Source: Ornithodoros turicata (Eukaryota > Arthropoda > Arachnida > Ixodida > Argasidae). From it: a stretch of DNA of 64,000 nucleotides. The stretch lies in NCBI RefSeq assembly GCF_037126465.1, contig NW_026999295.1, forward strand, positions 62,001 to 126,000. Reading direction: 5' to 3'. Below, one piece after another: positions 47,229-57,446 of the stretch. Below the pieces are notes generated by a model, which saw nothing but the letters and a program-made list of their open reading frames with translations, made no database searches and had not been told where the DNA came from. Both the position numbers and the translations under genes were made by a program. The stretch's first letter is position 1; each line of letters starts with the position of its first letter.

Positions 47229-48779
47229 TTAAATAATATTTGTAATACAAAGTTGTGGCATGCAATTAAGAATGCAGAAAGCAGTGGCCATGCGGAACAT
47301 AACAGATGATAATGGGGGTAAAAGGGAAAAGCATATTTTGTGAAGTGTTTCTAGGGTGCCTTGTGATTTGTTGATACCGGACGGGTGAAGAGCGTTGAAC
47401 TTGTATATGAGATAAGACTCCCTATCACGTCTGTCACGTGTGGATCTAAACCCGGTTTCTAGAATATATAGTTTAATGTTGTCAAAATTGTGACCAGGAA
47501 CGTTAAAGTGTTCGGCGACTGCTTTGGGGAGTTTGTTGGACGTGTCGGTTCTGTGTCCGGTAAGGCGGTTGTTCATTTGTTGGCCGGTTTCACCAATGTA
47601 TTGCATAGAGCAGTCGCCGCATTCAATGCAGTATATGACATTGGAGCTTGTGCATGTGAATGCGTGGTTAACGGGGTGGGTGTAATTGCTCGCAGTGCTT
47701 TTGATGGAGTTAGCGTGTTGAACGTGCTTGCATGTTTTGCAGCGCTGGAGGTTGCAGGGCCGTGTTCCCGTGTACGGGGCGCTCGTTTTGCTGATTTTGG
47801 CATTGACCAAGGAGTCTGCTAGGTTTTTTGCGCGTCGGTATGTCACCTGTATGGGATGGGTGAATATATTGCTAAGTCGGTCACTGCTTTGGAGGAGGGG
47901 CTCGTACTTCTGTAGAATGGCTTTGATGTTTGGAAGTGCGTTGGAATATCTTGTGATAAAGCTTAGTTGGCACGCGTCAGGATTTTTTCGGTTTTCCAGA
48001 ACCTCGTTTCGATCGAGTGTGAGTGCCTTGCGACGGAATTCGGTTAGGAGGGAGTCTGGATAGTCCCTTTGGGCAAGTGTACTGCAGAGTTCGTCAAGCT
48101 TCTCAGCGTAATCTGTGTCGTTTGAACAAATTCTGCGTAGTCTTACACTCTGCCCATTAGGAGTTCCAACCTTACAGTGGCGCGGGTGGTGACTCTTGAA
48201 GTGAAGGTATTGTTGTTTGTCCGTTGGCTTTTTGTACAGGGTTGTGATGAGGTTGCCGTTGTCTAGTGATATTGTGGTGTCGAGGAAGTTAATTAAGTGA
48301 GTTGACTGTTGTGATGTGAACTTTATGGTGCTATGCGCGGTGTTCAGTAGATCTACGAACTTTTGAAATTCATGTTCCCCGTGTTCCCATATTATCAGTA
48401 TATCATCGATGTATCGAAGGTACACAGTGGGTTTTAATGAGAGGGCGCTGAGAACTTTGTTTTCCAAGAAACCCATGAATATATTTGCGTATGTGGGTGC
48501 AACAGGTGTGCCCATACTTGTACCGTGTACTTGTAGGTAGTATTCGCCATTGAACTCGAAGTAGTTCAGTTTAAGGACCAAGTCCATTAGAGCGAGTATG
48601 GTTTCCGTGTCTTTTCTGATGTTTGTTGTAGAAAGGGTATTGCAGAGGGCTGCGATTCCGTCGTTGTGTGGGATGTTAGTATACAGTGATATCACATCCA
48701 GCGTGGCTAGTATTGTGTCCCTACCAAATGTACGAGTGTTGTTTATATCTCTGATTATTCTGAGGAGGTGGGGTGTGTC
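47229..48779 (-). pseudogene. Penelope RT core plus GIY-YIG endonuclease, minus copy
   Basis: The frame contains VISLYTNI (motif A), GTSMGTPVAPTYANI (motif B) and RYIDDILI (motif C with the catalytic Asp pair). These are followed by the CNLQRCKTC cysteine cluster and a GIY-YIG nuclease (VIYCIEC..YIGETGQQ, then a later RESYLI Glu). RT and GIY-YIG in this order identify an endonuclease-bearing Penelope-like element. The C-terminus runs past the normal end because of a 4 bp deletion near 47340, adding about 36 unrelated residues. Upstream TAA makes it non-functional as a full protein. Confidence 0.88.
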
Positions 48780-50042
48780 TTATACATGCGATGGCAGTGT
48801 TGTCGGAATATGGTTTAAATAGTGGTCCAGGAATTTCGAGAGTCTTTCTGTTGGTGTGTTGTTATTAGATACAATTGGCCTGCCGGGGATGTCAGCCGTA
48901 TAGAGCTCGTTGGCGTGTACCTTGTGGATTTTGGGCAGTAAATAGAAACGACCTGCGCCTGTGTTTGATGGGGTGAGATATCTGAGGTCATCACGTGTGA
49001 TGAGCTTTCGTTCGTGGAGGTCCTGTATGGTATGAGTTATTAGCGCCGTGTACTCCTTTGTTGGGTCATGGTCCAGTTTGAGGTAGTGTTGTGTATTGTT
49101 GAGTTGCCTATGAGCTTCAGAAATATATTTATCTGTGGGCCAGATGACGATACTCCCACCCTTATCTGCGGGCTTGATAATGATGTCATCTCTGTCAGCT
49201 AGCCCTTTGATGATGTCACGCTGTGTTTTAGTGAGGTTGTGACCACGCGAGCTTTGGGAGATACTGCGAAGGATGTCGTTGCTTACGTGTTTAATGTACA
49301 GGTCTAATGCGGGTTCTCGGCCGTGATTTGGTGTCCAGGTTGATGGTAGTCGGAGGTCGTTGTTGTTTTCTTGTGTTGTATCAGCGAAGAATTCTCTAAG
49401 GCGTAGCCGTCTCGCAAAGTCTGATATGTCTTTGTGGATTTCGTATTCGTTAACAGAATTGAGTGTAGGGCAGAATGTTAATCCCCTAGAGAGGACTTGT
49501 AGTTCGTCGCTGGTTAGTGAGCGTGATATATCTATTACGGTGCTTGCGTCAGCGTTTTCTCGGGGTGAGTCAGCGATGTTGCGGAGAGTTGTGGTTGTGG
49601 TGCTGGAAATGATTTGTTCGGCTGCTGCGTGGGTCATGTTAGTGAGTCCGGTATCCGTGTCGTTGGTGGAATTAGGTTTTCCGAGTTTTGAGTGTTCCTT
49701 GTTAGCTAGCTCGCGGTTGAGTTGTTGAATGTGTAGTTCGAGAGTGTTTGCCTCCGCGTCGGTGAGACTGATATTGTTCATATGGGCCTGGATAGTAGCG
49801 AGTTGCGCGTGGCACTGTTTCTTTAAGATTTCTAGAAACGTACGGGCTGTGTTGCTAAGGGCTGATGCCCACTCTAGCTCTAGTTCAGGTGTCAGTCTTC
49901 CTAATGCAGGGACTGTTTTAGGGGTGAGGCCTTTAGGTACTGTGTTGTGAGCCAGGTGGTGGGTGTAGATCCGTAGATGATGTAGGTATCGGCTACGTTT
50001 CTCCATCAGTTTTCGCATTCGTAGAAAGTTCGTTGACTGCAT
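48780..50042 (-). pseudogene. Penelope RT N-terminal part, minus copy
   Basis: It begins MQSTNFLRMRKLMEKRSRY and contains the DIIIKPADKGGS and FYLLPKIHK blocks and the GRPIVSNNNTPTERL block typical of Penelope-like reverse transcriptases. An in-frame TAA (48780-48782), shared with the plus copy, separates it from the catalytic RT core. The frame resumes in phase at 48695. Confidence 0.85.
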
Positions 50043-50063
50043 GGTAGGCTGGTGATTAGATAG

Positions 50064-50850
50064 TCAACGGTGTTTTCTGCGTGATGTGCGCGTGCGTCGT
50101 GTCTGTGGGGTCGGTGGCTGTGGGGTCAGTGGCTGTGGAGACTCGCTGTGTTCCTCGATGTCATCTGTCTGTGTTTGCGTGCTTGTGGTCTTCCGTGTCA
50201 CAGTTTGCGTGAACTTTGTGTGTGTGCGGGTTGTGTTTGGCGTGTTCTCGTTTGCCGCGTGTGTATGCGTGGGTGCAGTGGTCGTTGTGGTCCCCTTTGA
50301 TGCCACCGTGTGTTCTGGCGTGTTTGCGGTGCTGGCACTTAAAGTGTAAGCTGGTTGAGGATGTTGTGTTTGAGCGTTTGTCAGTGCAGGACGGCATCTA
50401 TGGACCATTAGGTGTTTGATGTTGTATGCCATAGCTCGTACGCCTGCGTGGTTTGGGTATATGCCGTCCCGAGCGAGATGTGCTTCAGCGTGGTATTCGA
50501 AAGCTGCGTGTGTAATAACCATAACGTTGGTGTGTACCTGACGCATGTGGATGAAGTGGTTGTTGACAGCGTGCGCCTTCCTGTTGAACTCGTGTAGCCA
50601 TGTGTCCTGGTATATGTATTCACGGTGTTTGTTCTGTCTTCGGGGAAGTATCGTTGTCAGTACTATTTCAGCGCCTGGTCTGTTGTTTGTGATGAAGGAA
50701 ACTAGTGCTTCGAATTCCTGGATGACATGTTGTGCTGTTGACCGTGCGATGTCGTTGGTCCCTACGTGGAGTATGAAGTGCGTGATGTTCGGTGGTTCGG
50801 TTCGGTTACATGTGTCATGATGTCTCGTATTTTTGCGCCGCTTGAGAAGT
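50064..50850 (-). pseudogene. SGNH-hydrolase-like N-terminal domain of Penelope ORF, minus copy
   Basis: The frame carries HVGTNDIARS (block III with Asn) and LARDGIYPNHAG, where the plus copy has DGIHPN; the catalytic-type His is replaced by Tyr here. The block I GDS region is deleted. The frame ends with TGA at 50064-50066 where the plus copy has TCA, directly before the RT N-terminal part. A defective copy of the domain described at 51010-51900. Confidence 0.65.
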
Positions 50851-51009
50851 GTGATCCAGCGAACCGGTAGAGATGTAGGAAGGGAGTTGGGAAGGGAGTA
50901 CATCTCTACCGGTTCGCTGGATTTCTACCCACCTACGTTCGCTACTGACGATCCGATGGCCTCAGGAGGTAAGCAACCTGTCCTCTCTTTCTCACATGTC
51001 GCACTCCTA

Positions 51010-53153
51010 GGAGATAGCTGTTAGTGTACATACACAAGTACATGCACGAACACATCCCGCACGGAGAGCACGGACCTCACATACACTTCTCAAGCGGCGC
51101 AAAAATACGAGACATCATGACACATGTAACCGCCGCCCAACCGAACATCACGCACTTCATACTCCACGTAGGGACCAACGACATCGCACGGTCAACAGCA
51201 CAACATGTCATCCAGGAATTCGAAGCACTAGTTTCCTTCATCACAAACAACAGACCAGGCGCTGAAATAGTACTGACAACGATACTTCCCCGAAGACAGA
51301 ACAAACACCGAGCATACATATACCAGGACACATGGCTACACGAGTTCAACAGGAAGGCGCACGCTGTCAACAACCACCTCATCCACATGCGTCAGGTACA
51401 CACCAACGTTATGGTTATCACACACGCAGCTTTCGAATACCACGCTGAAGCACATCTCGCTCGGGACGGCATACACCCAAACCACGCAGGCGTACGAGCT
51501 ATGGCATACAACATCAAACACCTAATGGTCCATAGATGCCGTCCTGCACTGACCAACGCTCAAACACAACATCCTCAACCAGCTTACACTTTAAGTGCCA
51601 GCACCGCAAACACGCCAGAACGCACGATGGCATCAAAGGGGACCACAACGACCACTGCACCCACGCATACACACGCGGCAAACGAGAACACTCCAAACAC
51701 AACCCGCACACACACAAAGTTCACGCAAACTGTGACACGGAAGACCACAAGCACGCAAACACAGACAGATCACATCGAGGAACACAGCGAGTCTCCACAG
51801 CCACTGACCCCACAGCCACCGACCCCACAGACACGACGCACGCGCACATCACGCAGAAAACACCGTTCACTATCTAATCACCAGCCTACCATGCAGTCAA
51901 CGAACTTTCTACGAATGCGAAAACTGATGGAGAAACGTAGCCGATACCTACATCATCTACGGATCTACACCCACCACCTGGCTCACAACACAGTACCTAA
52001 AGGCCTCACCCCTAAAACAGTCCCTGCATTAGGAAGACTGACACCTGAACTAGAGCTAGAGTGGGCATCAGCCCTTAGCAACACAGCCCGTACCTTTCTA
52101 GAAATCTTAAAGAAACAGTGCCACGCGCAACTCGCTACTATCCAGGCCCATATGAACAATATCAGTCTCACCGACGCGGAGGCAAACACTCTCGAACTAC
52201 ACATTCAACAACTCAACCGCGAGCTAGCTAACAAGGAACACTCAAAACTCGGAAAACCTAATTCCACCAACGACACGGATACCGGACTCACTAACATGAC
52301 CCACGCAGCAGCCGAACAAATCATTTCCAGCACCACAACCACAACTCTCCGCAACATCGCTGACTCACCCCGAGAAAACGCTGACGCAAGCACCGTAATA
52401 GATATATCACGCTCACTAACCAGCGACGAACTACAAGTCCTCTCTAGGGGGTTAACATTCTGCCCTACACTCAATTCTGTTAACGAATACGAAATCCACA
52501 AAGACATATCAGACTTTGCGAGACGGCTACGCCTTAGAGAAGTCTTCGCTGATACAACACAAGAAAACAACAACGACCTCCGACTACCATCAACCTGGAC
52601 ACCAAATCACGGCCGAGAACCCGCATTAGACCTGTACATTAAACAAGTAAGCAACGACATCCTTCGCAGTATCTCCCAAAGCTCGCGTGGTCACAACCTC
52701 ACTAAAACACAGCGTGACATCATCAAAGGGCTAGCTGACAGAGATGATATCATTATCAAGCCCGCAGATAAGGGTGGGAGTATCGTCATCTGGCCCACAG
52801 ATAAATATATTTCTGAAGCTCATAGGCAACTCAACAATACACAACACTACCTCAAACTGGACCATGACCCAACAAAGGAGTACACGGCGCTAATAACTCA
52901 TACCATACAGGACCTCCACGAACGAAAGCTCATCACACGTGATGACCTCAGATATCTCACCCCATCAAACACAGGCGCAGGTCGTTTCTATTTACTGCCC
53001 AAAATCCACAAGGTACACGCCAACGAGCTCTATACGGCTGACATCCCCGGCAGGCCAATTGTATCTAATAACAACACACCAACAGAAAGACTCTCGAAAT
53101 TCCTGGACCACTATTTAAACCATATTCCGACAACACTGCCATCGCATGTATAA
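51010..53153 (+). pseudogene. Penelope ORF: SGNH-like domain fused to RT N-terminal part
   Basis: One open frame (51024-53153, 709 codons) joins an SGNH-hydrolase-like domain to the N-terminal half of the RT. The SGNH blocks are GTND (residues 50-53) and DGIHPN (Asp148, His151). The GDS block with its serine lies at 51010-51018 but in another frame, separated by a frameshift or stop near 51020. A Thr/His/Pro-rich linker (residues about 190-290) with basic RTRTSRRKHR leads into MQSTNFL (51891) and the KPADKGGS, LPKIHK and NNNTPTERL blocks. SGNH domains are lipid or carbohydrate esterases, known in ORF1 of some CR1-type LINEs. I do not know of them in Penelope elements. The frame ends at TAA 53151-53153, followed in phase by the RT core. 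The annotated start is not an ATG, so the true start is upstream. Confidence 0.8.
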
Positions 53154-54599
53154 GACACACCCCACCTCCTCAGAATAATCAGAGATATAAACAACACTCG
53201 TACATTTGGTAGGGACACAATACTAGCCACGCTGGATGTGATATCACTGTATACTAACATCCCACACAACGACGGAATCGCAGCCCTCTGCAATACCCTT
53301 TCTACAACGAACATCAGAAAAGACACGGAAACCATACTCGCTCTAATGGACTTGGTCCTTAAACTGAACTACTTCGAGTTCAATGGCGAATACTACCTAC
53401 AAGTACACGGTACAAGTATGGGCACACCTGTTGCACCCACATACGCAAATATATTCATGGGTTTCTTGGAAAACAAAGTTCTCAGCGCCCTCTCATTAAA
53501 ACCCACTGTGTACCTTCGATACATCGATGATATACTAATAATATGGGAACACGGGGAACATGAATTTGAAAAGTTCGTAGATCTACCGAACACCGCGCAT
53601 AGCACCATAAAGTTCACATCACAACAGTCAACTCACTTAATTAACTTCCTCGACACCACAATATCACTAGACAACGGCAACCTCATCACAACCCTGTACA
53701 AAAAGCCAACGGACAAACAACAATACCTTCACATCAAGAGTCACCACCCGCGCCACTGTAAGGTTGGAATTCCTAATGGGCAGAGTGTAAGACTACGCAG
53801 AATTTGTTCAAACGACACAGATTACGCTGAGAAGCTTGACGAACTCTGCAGTACACTTGCCCAAAGGGACTATCCAGACTCCCTCCTAACCGAATTCCGT
53901 CGCAAGGCACTCACACTCGATCGAAACGAGGTTCTGGAAAACCGAAAAAATCCTGACGCGTGCCAACTAAGCTTTATCACAAGATATTCCAACGCACTTC
54001 CAAACATCAAAGCCATTCTACAGAAGCACGAGCCCCTCCTCCAAAGCAGTGACCGACTTAGCAATATATTCACCCATCCCATACAGGTGACATACCGACG
54101 CGCAAAAAACCTAGCAGACTCCTTGGTCAATGCCAAAATCAGCAAAACGAGCGCCCCGTACACGGGAACACGGCCCTGCAACCTCCCGCGCTGCAAAACA
54201 TGCAAGCACGTTCAACACGCTAACTCCATCAAAAGCACTGCGAGCAATTACACCCACCCCGTTAACCACGCATTCACATGCACAAGCTCCAATGTCATAT
54301 ACTGCATTGAATGCGGCGACTGCTCTATGCAATACATTGGTGAAACCGGCCAACAAATGAACAACCGCCTTACCGGACACAGAACCGACACGTCCAACAA
54401 ACTCCCCAAAGCAGCCGCCGAACACTTTAACGTTCCTGGTCACAATTTTGACAACATTAAACTATATATTCTAGAAACCGGGTTTAGATCCACACGTGAC
54501 AGACGTGATAGGGAGTCTTATCTCATATACAAGTTCAACGCTCTTCACCCGTCCGGTATCAACAAATCACAAGGCACCCTAGAAACACTTCACAAATAA
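53154..54599 (+). pseudogene. Penelope RT core plus GIY-YIG endonuclease, plus copy
   Basis: It continues in the same frame after the TAA at 53151. From the first methionine (53238), YIDD is at residues 95-98, motif B GTSMGTPVAP at about 58-67, and FLDTTISL at 138-145. The cysteine cluster CNLPRCKTC is at 314-322. The GIY-YIG nuclease spans about 352-432, with VIYCI, YIG at 366-368, Arg377 and Glu426. It stops at 54597-54599, and AATAAA overlaps the stop (54595-54600), a plausible polyadenylation signal. This module reverse-transcribes and cuts the target. It is 453 codons of intact catalytic sequence, but translation of the full ORF would need readthrough of TAA. Confidence 0.88.
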
Positions 54600-54827
54600 A
54601 ATATGCTTTTCCCTTTTACCCCCATTATCATCTGTTATGTTCTGCATGGCCACTGCTTTCTGCATTCTTAATTGCATGCCACAACTTTGTATTACAAATA
54701 TTATATATAAAAAAAAACTTGCTTGTTCTGGAATTTTCCCCACGTAACCACTAACCTCCTTATCTTTCGCTATGCTTGCCAATTCTTGCCTGTTGTCCCG
54801 TTTCGTCCACGTGTTCGTGAATCTTCC

Positions 54828-55151
54828 ATAGTACTAGAAGGGCAGAGATACTCCTGACAAGAGAGCATGGTGACCATCATTCCCCACCGCTCTAGATAGG
54901 AAGGTATTTGGAGCAAGAGCGTTCGCGCCAAGGAGGAGCACGCACCAAGACCGCCCCGCGCGTTTCGCGGCCGCGCGTCGCGTAGAGAGGGGTTTCCTTC
55001 TCGCGTTTGAACATGCGTGAACATGCAAAATACATCTTATTCCCTTTCCACATCTTTTAATACATCCCCGGGCGGGGAGTTTTCCTACCGCACTTAACAT
55101 AGCATACATTCATCCTGAAGACATGCAAGCAATAGACATACACATTTGTAC
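54828..55151. other. spacer between Penelope pair and Polinton arm
   Basis: This 324 bp stretch contains a GC-rich patch (54950-54985, CCCCGCGCGTTTCGCGGCCG) and no recognisable gene. Confidence 0.4.
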
Positions 55152-57446
55152 AAGTGAAAAATATTTTATTAATGCCAATGGGAATGATGCTTAGTAATGC
55201 CAATTAAAGCCAATGGTGCTGGGGATTGCCAATTATGTTGCCAATTATGTTGCCAATCTGTGTGAAGGAGAAAACCCAGCGGAAAAACCTTCACACCTGA
55301 AACAGAAGAAACATACAAGACAACAAAGATGCTACAGGATGGCAATTAAGACATGAGAATGGAACATACTCACACATTTTCTTCATTGATTTGGCAGCTT
55401 CCATAAGGGTATGAATCGATGGCATTGAATTGATAACGTTTATCATCATAGGGCATGAGAGCAAGCTTGGTATTCTCCAAGGTATACATGCACTGACGTT
55501 TGCTACATATTGATCTTTGCACATGAGATACCTTTTCACTATTGAACAACACATTTTTGTACACATCATGAAGCAAATGCTTGCGAAGTATATCCTTCTT
55601 CACTCCTTTTGCTCTAGCTATTTGATCATCACCAACCAACTTTATCGAATACATTTTAGCCTTTAGAGCAACTACCTCCTCAATTATACGACCACCAGTC
55701 TCACACTTGAATCTAAACAACTTACCCTTATTTTTGTCACTGTACAATGCATGATCTCCAGGATATGATGACAGGTCCAGATGTTCATCTGCAATTTTCT
55801 TCAGTTCACCTTCATAATCGTCAGTCATCAACTCTAGGATAAAACTATCAGTGTCCGTGTACATGGGAATGACTGTACAGGAGAGCTTGCTCTGTAGAGT
55901 ACAATAGAGGAACTCATACATGACATACTTCGAGTGCTCAAGCACGCAGAATCCAATCTGCAATGGGAAGTTACATTTGATAGTTCTTTTTTTCATTTCA
56001 TACAGCACACAATTCTCAGAGAGAATTTCGAAATGAACACAGTCATTTGAACTGCTATACCGCTCAGCTTCCTCTAGACTAAAGGCTACCTTAATATTCC
56101 TGAAACGAGAAGGATTAAGAAGACTTCTTCCAAAGATACTATTTATAGAGAGCTTCATCAAGCTCTTCTCAAACTCTGTTTGTGCTGCTCTACGACGCTC
56201 AATGTTCATCATGATATATGGTTCAAATATCTTGCTCTGCTTGAATTGTAGTATTTTATGGATCTTGCTCACTTTCATACCCAGTCTATAGTACAACCCC
56301 AGCAAGCGATAGTGCACAACATACCTTGTTTTGTCCATACATGTGAGAAGCAACTTCTCTTGAGCGGATGTCCTGTAATTAAGCTGCTCAATTAGTTGAT
56401 GTTGATACGTTGACAGCCAACTTGAGTCCACCTTCTGCTTGAGCGGCGCCAGCGGGAAATACCGTGTCTTCTCATGCAACTCTGGAGGGTATACTAGATC
56501 GCATACGTATATATAACCGATAGCTGCATCCTCTGGGTGATTAACAAAATCGATACTTGAGAACTTTTCTTCAGGCACCCATTCGAACCCTCCAACTGGA
56601 AGGCACTTTGTGAGACAACCACCATACAAAGAATTGGCATCATAGTAGGCCAAATAGCTCGATGGTTTTTCTTCATCGTAATCAGGGCAATCCTTATTGT
56701 TAGCTCGAGCATAGCGTTTCGATTGTTGGCAAATACCTCCACGAATGGAGCCCTCAATCGTACGGTACATTTCTTCATCGGTGAAGAGCTCTATTTCCGC
56801 CGAAGTGTGCTTCAGAGCAGCTTGCCAGCTGAAACCTGGGAAACTCACAAAGCGAAGCACTTCCAACCCGTACGTCTTCAAGGATAGAAACCTAACATGC
56901 TGCATTACATCCAACAACAACAGTGTGTCACATAACAAATAAAGGTTGTTGTAATCGGCGAGGGTCCTGCAAGAAAAGTGATTAAATATATCCTGTGCAT
57001 AGGCATAGTCATCGTCGCTCACAGGTGTCCTAGTTAGATCATTAAAAAAAGCTTCCTTGGGTGGAAGACTTTCTTCTTTGTACACATCAAAGCTCTTAAT
57101 GTAGGAATATGGAAAGACACCTTTCCGAGTCAGACGAAGAAAATCTTCGCCATATACCTGCTTCAGACACTTGAATGCTTGAACACCCTCAGAAACCATT
57201 AAACTGTCAACAAGACAGGACAGTGATTGATTCAAATATTGAGTAGTGTCACGGAAAATGAAATTACCATACTCAAAGTTCCGTATTTTTTCACTACTTG
57301 TTGCAATAAGTTTGGGTGGTGTTTTCCATTTCATGTCGTGGAAACCACGAAGCAGAGAACTGATGTCATAGGCCAAATTGTGTACCAACACCGGTATCTT
57401 ACCTTTATTTGCACAACCAACGTTGCATTGGTTGCACAAAGAGGCC
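55152..57446 (+). repeat. left arm of 2.3 kb inverted repeat
   Basis: This arm is the reverse complement of 61706-64000 with no length difference (paired positions always sum to 119152). I saw no mismatch in the stretches compared by eye. It contains the 3' half of the polymerase gene and its downstream sequence with repeated GCCAATTATGTT motifs. Confidence 0.93.

Larger units (their letters stand above)
46840..50873 (-). mobile_element. Penelope-like element, minus copy of inverted pair
   Basis: The element is transcribed leftward. Its 3' terminal region (46840-47215) includes the segment shared with 42780-43338. Its body mirrors 51085-54827 about an axis near 50966.5, at roughly 99 percent identity by eye. 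Relative to the plus copy it lacks about 160 bp near its 5' end, has a 2-base length difference near 50810, a TGA at 50064-50066, and a 4 bp deletion that removes the natural RT stop near 47340. It is certainly inactive. Confidence 0.9.
50899..54827 (+). mobile_element. Penelope-like element, plus copy of inverted pair
   Basis: It starts with TCTCTACCGGTTCGCTGGAT, also seen at the 5' junction of the 42.8 kb insertion, and ends at about 54827 within the terminal region, short of the 3' end present in the minus copy. It is head to head with the minus copy; the two are separated by GGAAGGGAGTTGGGAAGGGA, which is itself a fragment of the element terminus. Two defects separate its ORF into three pieces. 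Confidence 0.9.

Noticed and set aside
47490..54443. Antisense frames of 60-120 residues across the Penelope copies
   Set aside because: They mirror the codon bias of the real reverse transcriptase frame and occur identically in both copies.
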